Shown here: one piece after another, positions 1-8,499 of the stretch
Numbering within the stretch: the first letter of the stretch is position 1
Layout: each line of letters begins with the position of its first letter
Assembly (NCBI GenBank): GCA_963730285.1
Contig: CAVSQY010000016.1
Coordinates: forward strand, 1-41,298
Source of the DNA: JARDZU01 sp963730285
GTDB taxonomy: Bacteria > Actinomycetota > Acidimicrobiia > Spongiisociales > ZC4RG35
DNA: 41,298 nt
Reading direction: 5' to 3'
The notes under the pieces: generated by a model
Database searches by the model: none
Told to the model about the DNA's origin: nothing
The model's input: the letters and a program-made list of their open reading frames with translations, nothing else
Position numbers and translations under genes: made by a program

Positions 1-87
1 GCGAGGGCGAGGGCGGAAGCTGTGAACTCCCAGGTTGAGTGGCCTTTTTGCGCTCTTTCTGCATGTGGATAACTTCGCTTGATTCGG

Positions 88-420
88 TTATGGCCGTACC
101 TGGGCCGCACGGTAACGAGCATCCATCGCATCTGCGAGGTCCCCGAGGTCGTCGTCATTGAGATGCGAGTAACGGTCCAAGGTGATCCGAGCGGAGGCGT
201 GTCCGAGCATTCTCAGGACGGCCCTGACGCTCGTTCAAGAAGAGGTTGCCAGGGACGCGGCGGTATGTCGAAGGACGTGTGGCACCAGGTCGCCCGGTTG
301 TCGGCCCTTGCGGATCGCCGCGGGGAACAGCTTGAACGCTCGACGCCGCCTGATGAGGAGACGCTTCTTCGGCAGCTCCGATCGAGAGGGGTGCGGCCAG
401 AAAGCACCTCAAATCCGTGG
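88..420 (-). pseudogene. Decayed C-terminus of a tyrosine recombinase (phage-type integrase)
   Basis: One minus-strand frame reads DLVPHVLRHTAASLATSS, then an in-frame TGA (complement of 235-237), then TSVRAVLRMLGHASARITLD followed by RYSHLNDDDLGDLADAMD, ending at the TAA at 88-90. This matches the integrase catalytic C-terminus: the (H)xLRHT box, the LGHAS box and the nucleophile Tyr in LDRYSHL are all visible. Upstream the same frame is closed by a TGA at about 409, and beyond that no integrase-like sequence is seen, so the core-binding domain and first catalytic Arg are missing. It is therefore a remnant, not a working recombinase. Family assignment is firm from the motifs. Whether the stop is real or a sequencing error cannot be told, but the missing N-terminus argues for real decay. 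The stretch 421-678 beyond it shows nothing I can support. Confidence 0.75.
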
Positions 421-678
421 TCGATTCCTACCACGACCGTGATTGGCGGAGAATCGCCGGGATGTGATCACGTTGACAGTGCCATGTAAACCTGGGTTCT
501 TGATGCGAGCGGGTACTCGCGTGTCGTGTCTCCATGTCCAGATACGACCCAACTTGGGCCGGTAGCTGGACCAGGAAGTCGTCCTCGCGAGATTCTGCTC
601 CTGTACAGCAGCGCGCGGTCGGGCCGGACGTCGACGTGGAGACCGGTGTAGTTTGGAATCGCCTGAGGAGGTCACTTC

Positions 679-1371
679 ATGACGGTTCGTTCTGGTGATT
701 CGAGCGTTTCACGAGTGGGAGGACTCTGCGCTTTAGCGGTTGGTGTGCTCACGCTGGCGGCCGCCGCAACTTATCTCTTGTTGCCCTCCGCTCAACGTGC
801 CGCGGTCGGTGGTGCTGAGATCCTTCCCTCGGTGGCCGATGGATCTGGAATGCTCCGGGTTGAATTCGTCCTTTTGGCGCTGGTGGGGATCTTCGGTCTG
901 GGATTGGTCCCCGCCTTCGTTCGCCTCGTCGAAGAGTCGAATCAGGGTTTGATTCGATGGCTGGGGACGATCGCCACGGTGGGATACGCCGTCACCACGG
1001 CCAGCTATTTCTTTGCGCTTGGACGCTTGCCCAAGCTGGCGGCTGCGTATGTGGGTGGCGACGAATCCACGAAAGCGGCGCTTCTGGCGGTGTGGCGCAG
1101 CAGTCTCGATTTGCAGGGGTATTGGCAATTCCTGGCCGTCGGCGTGTTCGTCTTCGCTGTTAGTTGGTATGCGCTCCGCCTGGGACGGCTGCCAACTGCG
1201 CTGTGCTTCCTGGGGATAGCAATGGGAGTGTTGAGTGTTCTGGCCACCATCGGCTCAGGTGCGATGGCTCCAGACTTTCTGACTGTCATCGTCGCGGTCG
1301 GCGGTGTCGTCGCGCCGGTTTGGTACATGTGGGCTGGTTGGGTGCTGTTCCGTGGCCCATCAGCACCCTAA
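679..1371 (+). CDS. Multi-pass membrane protein, DUF4386-like
   Basis: The 230-residue product is dominated by hydrophobic helices. About six can be seen: roughly residues 12-36, 60-82, 95-115, 148-167, 173-192 and 200-225. The organisation, with a loop after the first helix, a polar segment before the fourth helix and a C-terminal aromatic-rich helix, resembles DUF4386-type membrane proteins, whose function is unknown. The ATG is preceded by a strong GAGGAGG Shine-Dalgarno, so this start is well supported. The next gene begins 6 bp after the stop, suggesting a two-gene transcript with the acyltransferase-like gene. No catalytic or ligand motif is visible and no function is proposed. Confidence 0.75.
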   Translation: MTVRSGDSSVSRVGGLCALAVGVLTLAAAATYLLLPSAQRAAVGGAEILPSVADGSGMLRVEFVLLALVGIFGLGLVPAFVRLVEESNQGLIRWLGTIATVGYAVTTASYFFALGRLPKLAAAYVGGDESTKAALLAVWRSSLDLQGYWQFLAVGVFVFAVSWYALRLGRLPTALCFLGIAMGVLSVLATIGSGAMAPDFLTVIVAVGGVVAPVWYMWAGWVLFRGPSAP

Positions 1372-1377
1372 AAGGAC

Positions 1378-2001
1378 ATGACCAACCCGCATTGGTTGGC
1401 GACCGCAGATGAGTTATCGATGCGATTGATCTCGCGGGCCGCACCGATCCGATTTCATGTTGCGACATCGCTCCAGGAGGTCGAAGCCGTCCATCGTCTC
1501 CGCAACGACATCGTGGAGGAACTCGGTTGGCATGAAACAGCGGACCTCCCTGGCGGGCAAGGCGAGGATCGGTACGACCATCGCGCACAGCACGTCGTTG
1601 CGTGGGATGGCGACACCCTCGCGGGGACAGTTCGGCTCGTGAGACCCGAGTCGGGGCAGTTGCTCCCCGTGGAAGAGGCCTACAGGCTGATCGTCGAGCC
1701 GCGTGGCGAGGTCGTTGGGGCGGGGCAGCTGATCGTTGACCACGCTTTCCGGGATGGAAGTCACGTGGTGTTGGGCGGCTTGGCGGCAAAGACCTGGCTT
1801 CTGATGAGAGAGTGGGGATTTCAATGGGCTGCGGGAACCGCAACCAGCGAAATGCTTGGGCTGTTCGGTCATCTCGGGTTCGAAGTCGACATTCTTGGTG
1901 ACCCCCACAAATACTGGGGCGAAATGCGCTACCCGATTCGCATGGGCGCCGCCAATCCCGAAGCCTGGCAAAGCGGTGAAACGGATGACGATCGACAATG
2001 A
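1378..2001 (+). CDS. GNAT-fold acyltransferase resembling LuxI-type autoinducer synthases
   Basis: The 207-residue protein has the layout of LuxI/GNAT N-acyltransferases: an N-terminal LRNDIVEELGWH segment (like the charged R-x-x-V/I-x-x-x-L-x-W region), a DRYDHRAQHVVAWDGDTLAG strand pair, then GTVRLVRPESGQLLPVEEAY, which corresponds to the conserved G-x-x-R-L region followed by a P-rich turn. Later AGQLIVDHAFR and the segment at about residues 140-185 fit the acyl-CoA-binding half. Established for this fold: acyl transfer to an amine from CoA or ACP. The substrate here is unknown. ATG 1378 lies very close to an AAAGGA, so ATG 1420 (MRLISR...) is an alternative start. No luxR-type regulator is adjacent. 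A generic GNAT enzyme is the alternative reading. Confidence 0.6.
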   Translation: MTNPHWLATADELSMRLISRAAPIRFHVATSLQEVEAVHRLRNDIVEELGWHETADLPGGQGEDRYDHRAQHVVAWDGDTLAGTVRLVRPESGQLLPVEEAYRLIVEPRGEVVGAGQLIVDHAFRDGSHVVLGGLAAKTWLLMREWGFQWAAGTATSEMLGLFGHLGFEVDILGDPHKYWGEMRYPIRMGAANPEAWQSGETDDDRQ

Positions 2002-2084
2002 AGCTGACCTTCGCCTCAACGCCCGACATTTGGAGGTTGCAGCAGCGGGGCTTCGGGTCCCTTGGGGAATGTCAGGGGTGGCGT

Positions 2085-2106
2085 CTCGATCCGATACGAG
2101 ATCGAG
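2085..2106. repeat. Inverted repeat between acyltransferase-like and NTF2-like genes
   Basis: CTCGATC at 2085-2091 pairs with GATCGAG at 2100-2106 around an 8-nt loop. There is no T-run, so it is only a weak candidate terminator or a regulatory palindrome. The rest of the 2002-2162 gap shows nothing I recognise. Confidence 0.3.
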
Positions 2107-2162
2107 GGCTGCCTGCCAGGGCTTCGGAGTAACGACTGGATGAGCGCACCAGTCCAACCGAC

Positions 2163-2597
2163 ATGCGCTTCCGTCTTCCCGATTGGGACGTGCAAATGCC
2201 GGGGCAGCTCGTGTTCTACTGGACCGCATGGAACGAGCCGGACCTGGACCTGGTGCCTAGTCATCTCGCACGTGCCGTCACCGAGGATGTTGAATGGAAC
2301 GATCCTCGTGACTCGTTTGTCGGGATTACCGAGTTGGACACGGCTATCCGAAGGCTCCGAACGAGCAAACCGGGCTATCGATTCGTGATCGCATCAGAGG
2401 TGGATCACCACCACGACCGGTTCAGGTATCGATGGGACATGATCAGTCGAGGTCGGACCCTGATGGAGGGGCTCGACATTGTCACGATCGATCGTTCGGT
2501 TGGCCTGATCTGCCGTATCGATGGATTCTTCGGTCATCCGACTCCCATCGACCGCGAAGCGACAGGTGTGCCCACCGAACTGCGTCGTGAAGCTTGA
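2163..2597 (+). CDS. NTF2-like / SnoaL-like protein
   Basis: The 144-residue product has the pattern of small alpha+beta-barrel NTF2-like proteins: an N-terminal helix, then VTEDVEWNDPRDSFVG (the typical acidic strand with W and the P-x-D-x-x-x-G turn), then the RRLRTSKPGYRFVIASEVDH strand pair, FRYRWDMISRGR and a last strand VGLICRIDGFFGHPTPI. SnoaL-like proteins bind or isomerise small hydrophobic molecules or act as epimerases, but the substrate cannot be inferred. There is no Shine-Dalgarno before ATG 2163. ATG 2194 is a possible alternative. It lies about 160 bp after the acyltransferase-like gene, with a small inverted repeat (2085-2106) between them. Confidence 0.6.
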   Translation: MRFRLPDWDVQMPGQLVFYWTAWNEPDLDLVPSHLARAVTEDVEWNDPRDSFVGITELDTAIRRLRTSKPGYRFVIASEVDHHHDRFRYRWDMISRGRTLMEGLDIVTIDRSVGLICRIDGFFGHPTPIDREATGVPTELRREA

Positions 2598-2690
2598 ATC
2601 GCTGGTGGAGGGCCATGAGGATCCTTCGCCGGAGTCGCTCACTACCCGGGTCCGCTCAGACATGATCTTGGCCAGGCTCCACCGTCACGT

Positions 2691-3032
2691 TCACCGCTGA
2701 CCTAGGACGACTGCGGTCAGCAGGGTGAGGATGACGGTAAGGGCGATTCCGGCGAGGCCAGACCGACGGCGACGGGCCCAGAAGACCATCAACGCCACGA
2801 TGTTGGTGGCGGGAGTGGCGGCGAGGATGGCGATGCCAACACCCATCAGGGCCTCAGGGCCGGACATGTCGCCCAGGTGAGCTAGATCGACCGCCGGCAT
2901 CGTGGTTTCGCCTGACACAAGCGCGAGAACCAGACCGGCGGTCATGGTCAGGACCGCCATTGCCAGACCCCATCGGAAGACGACCTCGATGATACGGCGC
3001 TCGGTATCGTCGAGGAGCGTGCGCTCATCCAT
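2691..3032 (-). CDS. DUF1634 family membrane protein
   Basis: The 113-residue protein has three predicted helices: about residues 20-42 (WGLAMAVLTMTAGLVLALVS), 60-84 (ALMGVGIAILAATPATNIVA) and 92-112. The central PEALMGVGIAILAATP block with the helix-turn-helix arrangement is typical of DUF1634. DUF1634 genes are commonly found beside TauE/SafE sulfite/organosulfonate exporters, and here the ATG (3030-3032) overlaps the end of the TauE/SafE-like reading frame (stop at 3025-3027), indicating translational coupling. A role as an accessory membrane subunit of that exporter is inference from context. Confidence 0.75.
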   Translation of the reverse strand: MDERTLLDDTERRIIEVVFRWGLAMAVLTMTAGLVLALVSGETTMPAVDLAHLGDMSGPEALMGVGIAILAATPATNIVALMVFWARRRRSGLAGIALTVILTLLTAVVLGQR

Positions 3033-3914
3033 AGTTGACCAGCCCCGCTGATTCCAGGGCCATCTGAACGGCGATGATGGCGAGGATCACCGACAGCACC
3101 CGTTGGATGTGGAGTCCTGACACCTTGTTGGTGAATTGACTCATCACCACGGCGCCCAGGACGATGCCGAGGGTCACCGGGACGGCCACGGCCGGCTGGA
3201 CGAACCCGCGGGCTAGGTAGATAACGAGACTGGCGACTGCGGTGATCCCGACCATGAAGTTCGAGGTCGCCGCCGCTGCTTTGGCAGGCACATCCATCGC
3301 GAGAGTCATGGCCGGAACCTTGAGGAATCCACCCCCCACCCCAAGCAGACCCGAGAGCACCCCCGCAATCGAAGACAGCGACATGCCAAAGCCGAGACGG
3401 CGTGGTGTGTACTCGATCTGTCGCCTTGTTGCTTGGTCGACGTAGCTGCTGACCAAGATGCCAGAACCCGCCCGGCCGGGGTCGACAGCCTCTTCGCTCG
3501 GGTCTTCTCGCCCATCGTCGTGACGCCACATGAGCACCGCCACGAGCAGAGTGACCAGGCTGAACACCCCATAGATGACGTTGGCCGCAATGGATACGGC
3601 GATCAGCCCTCCGACCACCCCCCCACTGCGGTGACGACCTCGAGGGTCAGTCCGAGCCGGATGTTGGTGAGACCTTCCCTCGCATACCTCATACCGGCAG
3701 CCGCCGATGTCGCCACAACCGCCACGAGGGAGGTTGCCACCGAGGTCCTTATGTCGTACCCAAAGCCCAGGGCGAGAGCGGGCACGATGATGATCCCGCC
3801 CCCGATCCCCACCAGGGCGCCGATCGATCCGGCGACGACGCCCACAGCCAGCAGGAGGATCATGGCCGTGATACCTACTTCCATGCGCACGCACGGTAAC
3901 GACCCGGTCGACAT
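3025..3914 (-). pseudogene. TauE/SafE-type sulfite/sulfonate exporter, frameshifted in a G7 run
   Basis: The N-terminal half (from 3914 or the internal ATG at 3884) reads VGVVAGSIGALVGIGGGIII and continues to LGLTLEVVTAVGG before running out of frame. The C-terminal half, in another frame, resumes as VVGGLIAVSIAANVIYGVFS and includes the second repeat LSGLLGVGGGFLKVPAMTLA. Together they make a normal-length (about 290-residue) TauE/SafE protein with two related halves, each carrying the G-x-G-G-G signature. The break lies exactly at seven C on the plus strand (3618-3624): one extra G on the coding strand would restore the frame. It may be a true pseudogene, a phase-variable tract, or a homopolymer sequencing error. 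Transport of sulfite or organosulfonate is the family expectation only. Confidence 0.75.
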
Positions 3915-4014
3915 CGATCCCCACGAGTTGCGTCGCGTCTGGTCAGGGTTCGACTTTCCGGTCTGCGAAGACGTGGACGCGATCCCGGACTGGGAACACG
4001 TGCCACGACGGTGA
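3883..4014 (+). CDS. Possible 43-residue protein of unknown function
   Basis: A short plus-strand frame starts at ATG 3883, sharing the CATG of the divergent TauE/SafE start, and ends at TGA 4012-4014. It contains LRRVWSGFDFPVCEDVDAI and PDWEHVPRR, which look like an acidic, aromatic-containing coding stretch more than random sequence. I see no Shine-Dalgarno and cannot assign a family. It may be real, or a fragment of a former longer gene. It occupies most of the gap between the exporter and the membrane hydrolase. Confidence 0.25.
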   Translation: MRTHGNDPVDIDPHELRRVWSGFDFPVCEDVDAIPDWEHVPRR

Positions 4015-4050
4015 TCAGAGCGGTCGCAACCAAGACCTGAACAGTGGTCT

Positions 4051-6168
4051 TCAACCGATCAGGTCCCTCCTGGCATCCCGATAGTCCTGCGTGAGCTCGT
4101 AGGTGGAATGGCCAACCCCATGGGTCACCAATCGATCCACCACCGTGCCTCCAACCTGACCGCCGAGTGGGTCATCGGGGCGCCACAGGCTGATCCAGCT
4201 GTCACGACCCACCAGGGCTCCCACCCGGTCGACCAGTTCGGCGATGCCGGCCGTCGGGAAGAGACGGGGATAGTGCAGGCCAAGCTGGCAGCCATAACTC
4301 AGAAAGTGGAGGCCGGCTTCGTCATTCATCTGACCCAGGGTCACCAGGGAGATCATCGCCCCCTGTGAATGGGCGGCGAGGAGGTCGCGGGGTCGCTCCG
4401 TCAGCTCCCGCTTCAGCTGCTGGACCACGAACGGGCCGTAGGCCGGTGGCGCCAGCGGGTGGTACCAACGTGGGAAGAACGACGCCATATCCCACAGAAT
4501 GCCCACCTTGCGACGACGCTCGGCGTCCCGGAACCCCAGGACGAGGCTGTTGATGATGAACGATGCGGGCAGCAGGACGGTTAAGGCGATCGACACGCCT
4601 ACCAGGGAGCTCAGGTCGATCTGGACCTTCAAGATCGAGAATTTGAGGAATCCGAGAGCGCCTGCGGCCACCAGGGCGCCGGCTCCGATCGGCAACAGGA
4701 CGGCGATGGGGCCAAAGACCCGATGCGCCGTCCACCAGAGCAGCAGGAGGGCGATGATTGCCAGGGCCACGGTCAATCCGGGCCCCGGGGGCCGGCCGAG
4801 GTTGAACGGGTGACAGGCGGATCCGCCAGGACATCCGAGGTAGACGGCGATGCCACCGGCAGCCACCCCGAACAGCCCGGCCAGCTTGAAGACCGCACGC
4901 GCATCGACAGTGATCCGACGCAGGATGGTCATCAAACGCCGGCTCCGACCGTGGTCGGCATCGTTTGCTCCAAGGTCGAGACCCGAACCGTCCCATGGCA
5001 TGGCCAGCCGCCCAACCAGCATCAGGAGGATCACGAACAAGAAAAGCATCGCCACCGAGGTCCAACCGGCACCGTTGTCCTTGATCTCGTCGACACCGAC
5101 GAAGGACTCGACCACCACCGCCGAGGCGATGCCAAAAGCGCCTCCAAGTTGGGCGCCGATGGCGAAGGCGCCGAGGGGAGCGAGCCCCGTGACGAGGACC
5201 ACCGCTCCGGCCGCGAACATGACCAGGGCGATGTCGAACGTAGTCTCATGGACCCCGGTCCAATGACCCGACGCGGGCAGGTCGTAGGCCAACAGAAGGA
5301 TCGCGCAGAGGCCTGCGATCCCGACCGACACGCCGGGGGCCCATGCAGTGACAACCCGTACGAGTCGCGACTTGGGGACGACTGTCGTCGTCACGACGAG
5401 AACAACGGTCAGGGCGAAGGCGGTGACGACAACCCACTCCAACACCCGACTGCCTGCCCCTCTCGTCGCGACCATCGCCACCACCAGAATCCCGGCTGCG
5501 AGATGGAGCCGACGGAGCCGATGCAGGATGGCATGCGGCTTCCATACCGTTGCATCGCCCAAGGTTGCGCCGGCCGGGTCATCCCAATCGAGATCGGTGC
5601 CCTCCGCACCGTCGGGCAGCATGGTTTCGGGCCTGGTGTCGAGGATCAGCTCCAGCTGTCGGTCCGGGCTGAGCCCGGGTGGGAAGTGTGACTGAGCCGA
5701 GGCCTTCTGTACCAGAAGGAAGAAGGCAAATCCCAACAGACAGTGCAAGACGATCATCGAGAGGCGCAGACCGAGCCCTCCGATCCTCCCGCTCAACCAG
5801 TGGTAGGGGAGGTCGACCATGGCAACTGACGCCTGGGAGACCAGGAGGGCGGTTAGGGCAAGCCCGGCCACCCGTACCGCGGCCCGACCGGTACGGGTTT
5901 GCCGCTCAGCCATCCATCCGGTGATGTTGGCAAAGGCGAAGGGGGCGAGCAGGATCCAGAACGCGGTCCTCCACGAGCCCGCGGTCAACCCGCCCCAGTG
6001 GAACGCCTCGACCGAGTAACCCGAATCGCGATCCGATTTGCGATAGACGCTGGTGTAGGTGCGGGGCAACGAGGGATCGACGTCGCGGGCCACCGGGTCG
6101 GTGTACAGCATGTCCCGAGGCGGTGTCCCCGAGACGCCGTGGACCCGAAGCTCCTTCAGATCAGGCAC
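4051..6168 (-). CDS. Large membrane protein with alpha/beta-hydrolase signatures at both ends
   Basis: The 705-residue product begins with KELRVHGVSGTPPRDML, which looks like the beta-strand/HG oxyanion region of lipases and alpha/beta hydrolases. A block of about 12-13 predicted transmembrane helices follows (roughly residues 65-545). The soluble C-terminus carries LLAAHSQGAMIS (a G/A-x-S-x-G nucleophile elbow, Ser near residue 600), a RPDDPLGG acidic turn near 663 and VTHGVGHSTY near 685, giving a plausible Ser-Asp-His triad. The hydrolase fold thus appears interrupted by the membrane domain. The start is GTG 6166-6168, preceded by a G-rich stretch on the coding strand. Substrate is unknown. 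An esterase/lipase-like role at the membrane is inference. Confidence 0.7.
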   Translation of the reverse strand: MPDLKELRVHGVSGTPPRDMLYTDPVARDVDPSLPRTYTSVYRKSDRDSGYSVEAFHWGGLTAGSWRTAFWILLAPFAFANITGWMAERQTRTGRAAVRVAGLALTALLVSQASVAMVDLPYHWLSGRIGGLGLRLSMIVLHCLLGFAFFLLVQKASAQSHFPPGLSPDRQLELILDTRPETMLPDGAEGTDLDWDDPAGATLGDATVWKPHAILHRLRRLHLAAGILVVAMVATRGAGSRVLEWVVVTAFALTVVLVVTTTVVPKSRLVRVVTAWAPGVSVGIAGLCAILLLAYDLPASGHWTGVHETTFDIALVMFAAGAVVLVTGLAPLGAFAIGAQLGGAFGIASAVVVESFVGVDEIKDNGAGWTSVAMLFLFVILLMLVGRLAMPWDGSGLDLGANDADHGRSRRLMTILRRITVDARAVFKLAGLFGVAAGGIAVYLGCPGGSACHPFNLGRPPGPGLTVALAIIALLLLWWTAHRVFGPIAVLLPIGAGALVAAGALGFLKFSILKVQIDLSSLVGVSIALTVLLPASFIINSLVLGFRDAERRRKVGILWDMASFFPRWYHPLAPPAYGPFVVQQLKRELTERPRDLLAAHSQGAMISLVTLGQMNDEAGLHFLSYGCQLGLHYPRLFPTAGIAELVDRVGALVGRDSWISLWRPDDPLGGQVGGTVVDRLVTHGVGHSTYELTQDYRDARRDLIG

Positions 6169-6246
6169 TTTCCCCCTGGTGTCGATTTCGAGGCCAAACC
6201 TACGTGATCAGCCAGCCCGATGACCGCCGGACACCCGACCGATGCC

Positions 6247-6252
6247 TACCCT
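6247..6252 (+). promoter_or_regulatory. -10 element TACCCT for a leaderless NYN gene
   Basis: TACCCT ends 7 nt before ATG 6260 and no Shine-Dalgarno is present, so transcription would begin at or next to the start codon. This placement supports ATG 6260 over ATG 6242. Confidence 0.45.
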
Positions 6253-6259
6253 GTGTTCA

Positions 6260-7264
6260 ATGGAAGAAGAACGCATCGCGCTGTTCATCGACTTCGAGAA
6301 TCTCGCAATCGGCGTGCGGGAAGCTCTGGGTGGGATGGAGTTCGATTTCGAGCCGATCGCCAACGCTCTCGCGGAGCGTGGCCGGGTAGTGACTCGCCGG
6401 GCATATGCCGACTGGTCGATGTTCGCCGAACACCCGAGAAGGCTCACGAGAGGCCACGTGGAGTTGATCGACATCCCACAGCGGATGGGCGCCTCTCGCA
6501 AGAACGCCGCCGACATCAAGATGGTGGTGGATGCCATCGAAGTGGCCTTCGAACGCGACTACATCGGCACCTTCGTCATCTGCACCGGCGATTCCGACTT
6601 CACCCCCCTCGTGCACAAGCTCCGCGAGCTGAACAAGAGGGTGATCGGGGTCGGGGTCAAGGCCTCCACTTCGAATCTCCTTCCTCCAGCCTGTGATGAG
6701 TTCCTCTTCTACGAGAACTTGGAGGGAGTCGAGCCGCGTCCCCGGGAGAAGATAGAGGCAGAGGCCACAGACGAGGAAGCCGAGCCGGAGTTGGACAAGC
6801 TGATCACCACAACCTTGGCCGGTCTGCTCCGCTCCAGTGGCGGGGAGGTCATCGCCTCGTCGCTGAAGCGGGCGCTCCTCCGCAAGGACTCCACCTTCAC
6901 CGAGGCCGACTACGGGTTCCGGGCTTTTGGCGAGCTGCTCAACCATCTCGTGTCCAAAGGTGTCATCGAGTTGAGCGAGGGGCCTGGCAGAGGTGACCCG
7001 GTGGTGCAGTTTCCTTCATCGGGGTCGGGGGAGACTGAGGCTTTCGCCTTGCTCGGGCAGGTGGTCGAAGACATGTCCAAACGAAACGGTGGAGTTTTCC
7101 TCAGCGGTTTGAAAAACCAACTGCGGAAACGGGACCCTCATTTCTCGGAGAAGAAGCTGGGTTATGCCGGCTTCCTCCAGTTCTGCAAGGGCGCGGCCAC
7201 CAGAGGTCTCATCGACCTCACCTGGGATGAGGAAGCAGGCGACTATCGCGTAACGGTCCCATGA
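6260..7264 (+). CDS. NYN-domain (PIN-like) putative RNase with two LOTUS/OST-HTH domains
   Basis: Residues 1-150 form an NYN domain: RIALFIDFENLAIG supplies the first acidic residue, NAADIKMVVDAIEVAF the second, and TFVICTGDSDFTPLVHKL the GDSDF pair, so the acidic metal site of PIN-like nucleases looks intact. An acidic linker follows (about 155-175). Two OST-HTH/LOTUS-like winged-helix domains come next, about 177-250 (GGEVIASSLKRALLRKDSTF) and 265-335 (GGVFLSGLKNQLRKRDPHFS). LOTUS domains bind RNA or protein partners, so RNA cleavage or RNA binding is expected from family knowledge. The stop overlaps the ATG of the FAD oxidoreductase (ATGA), so the two are translationally coupled. That is an odd partner for an RNase. 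Confidence 0.85.
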   Translation: MEEERIALFIDFENLAIGVREALGGMEFDFEPIANALAERGRVVTRRAYADWSMFAEHPRRLTRGHVELIDIPQRMGASRKNAADIKMVVDAIEVAFERDYIGTFVICTGDSDFTPLVHKLRELNKRVIGVGVKASTSNLLPPACDEFLFYENLEGVEPRPREKIEAEATDEEAEPELDKLITTTLAGLLRSSGGEVIASSLKRALLRKDSTFTEADYGFRAFGELLNHLVSKGVIELSEGPGRGDPVVQFPSSGSGETEAFALLGQVVEDMSKRNGGVFLSGLKNQLRKRDPHFSEKKLGYAGFLQFCKGAATRGLIDLTWDEEAGDYRVTVP

Positions 7265-8499
7265 CCCGGACGGCTGATGTTGTCGTGGTTGGGGCCGGGA
7301 TCATCGGCTCCTCCATCGCCTACCAACTGGCTCGGCACGGTGTCGGGGAAGTGGTGGCCCTGGACAAAGGAAGAGGTCCAGCGGAAGGTTCCACCGGAGC
7401 CTCTTCGTCGATCTGTCGCTGCAGATACACCTATCCGGAAGTGGTGCGTCTCGCCTTTCACGGTCAAGAGTCCTATGGAAATTGGCCCGCCTTCACCGGG
7501 TTGGAGAGCCCCCGATCGGGCCTGAATCGAGTTGGCGTCGTGTGGCTGTTGGGGGAAAGCAGGGAGAAGGTCGACACGGACGCCGACAAGCTGATCGGGC
7601 AGGGTGTGACCGCCGAGGCCATCGGGCCCGAGAGGCTGGCGGAGCTCTTCCCGGCTCTATCGCCTTGCGGCGAGCCATTCGACCTCAGTGGCGAGGTGGA
7701 GCACGTCTGCAAGCCGGGTGAGGCATTTCTGTTCGAAGGGGACGGTGGTTACGCCGATCCTGTTTCGGCCAATCAAGACCTCATCGAGGCGACACGTCTC
7801 CTCGATGGTGCGGTCGAGTTCAATGCGACAGTCGTCAGTGTGGTTCGAGACGGGGCCCGTGTCGTCGGCGTGAAACTGGCCGATGGTTCGGAGATCCATG
7901 CGTCACTGGTCATCAATGCCGCAGGGCCCTGGTGCAACCAACTCAATGTCCTGGCCGGTTTGGAGTTGAAGTGGACTCTCACCCCGACCCGCATTCAGAC
8001 CGTCTACCGGAGTTGGCCGTCCGACCTTGGTCGGTTGCCCGTTGCGGCCGACGGGTCCACCGGGATCTATTTCCGTCCCGAATCGGGCGGACAGCAGCTC
8101 TTGATCGGGTCGGTTCTTGCCGAGGACGAGGAGGAGATCGTCTCCGACCCCGATGACTTCAAACAGTCCCCCGACCCCGACTTCACGGAGCTGAAGCTGG
8201 CGGCCTTCCACCATCGGGTGCCCAACCTCGATCCGAGGGGCTCCATCTCGGGGATCGCCGGTCTCTACACCATCAACCGGGAGGACGTGCATCCAGTGGT
8301 GGGGGAGACCGGGTTGGATGGCTTCTGGGTGGCCAACGGGTTCTCCGGTCACGGCTTCAAGCTGGCTCCGGCCATCGGGTCGATGCTGGCGCAGGCCGTG
8401 ACCGGGCAAACGATGGAATTCGACACGGATGTCCCAATCGAGTTCTTTTCGGTGGACCGGGCACCGATCGACCTCAAGGTGAAGCACGTCTTGGCCTGA
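7261..8499 (+). CDS. FAD-dependent amine/amino-acid oxidoreductase (DAO family)
   Basis: The 412-residue protein opens with ADVVVVGAGIIGSSIAYQLA, a GxGxxG Rossmann motif for FAD. The D-K after the next strand (VALDKGRG) is the ribose-binding acid, and GSTGASSSICRCRY is the segment that follows in sarcosine-oxidase/glycine-oxidase-type enzymes. The C-terminal GLYTINREDVHPVVGE and FWVANGFSGHGFKLAPAIG are classic DAO-family cofactor-closing motifs. Such enzymes oxidise secondary or primary amines, with substrates such as sarcosine, proline or D-amino acids. It overlaps the NYN gene upstream (ATGA) and shares one base with the ornithine-cyclodeaminase-like gene downstream. An imine or keto-acid product could be reduced by that neighbour, but this is inference. 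Confidence 0.85.
   Translation: MTRTADVVVVGAGIIGSSIAYQLARHGVGEVVALDKGRGPAEGSTGASSSICRCRYTYPEVVRLAFHGQESYGNWPAFTGLESPRSGLNRVGVVWLLGESREKVDTDADKLIGQGVTAEAIGPERLAELFPALSPCGEPFDLSGEVEHVCKPGEAFLFEGDGGYADPVSANQDLIEATRLLDGAVEFNATVVSVVRDGARVVGVKLADGSEIHASLVINAAGPWCNQLNVLAGLELKWTLTPTRIQTVYRSWPSDLGRLPVAADGSTGIYFRPESGGQQLLIGSVLAEDEEEIVSDPDDFKQSPDPDFTELKLAAFHHRVPNLDPRGSISGIAGLYTINREDVHPVVGETGLDGFWVANGFSGHGFKLAPAIGSMLAQAVTGQTMEFDTDVPIEFFSVDRAPIDLKVKHVLA

Noticed and set aside
4723..5691. 322-residue plus-strand open frame opposite the membrane hydrolase
   Set aside because: Low-complexity polar translation with no domain, mirroring a recognisable membrane protein.
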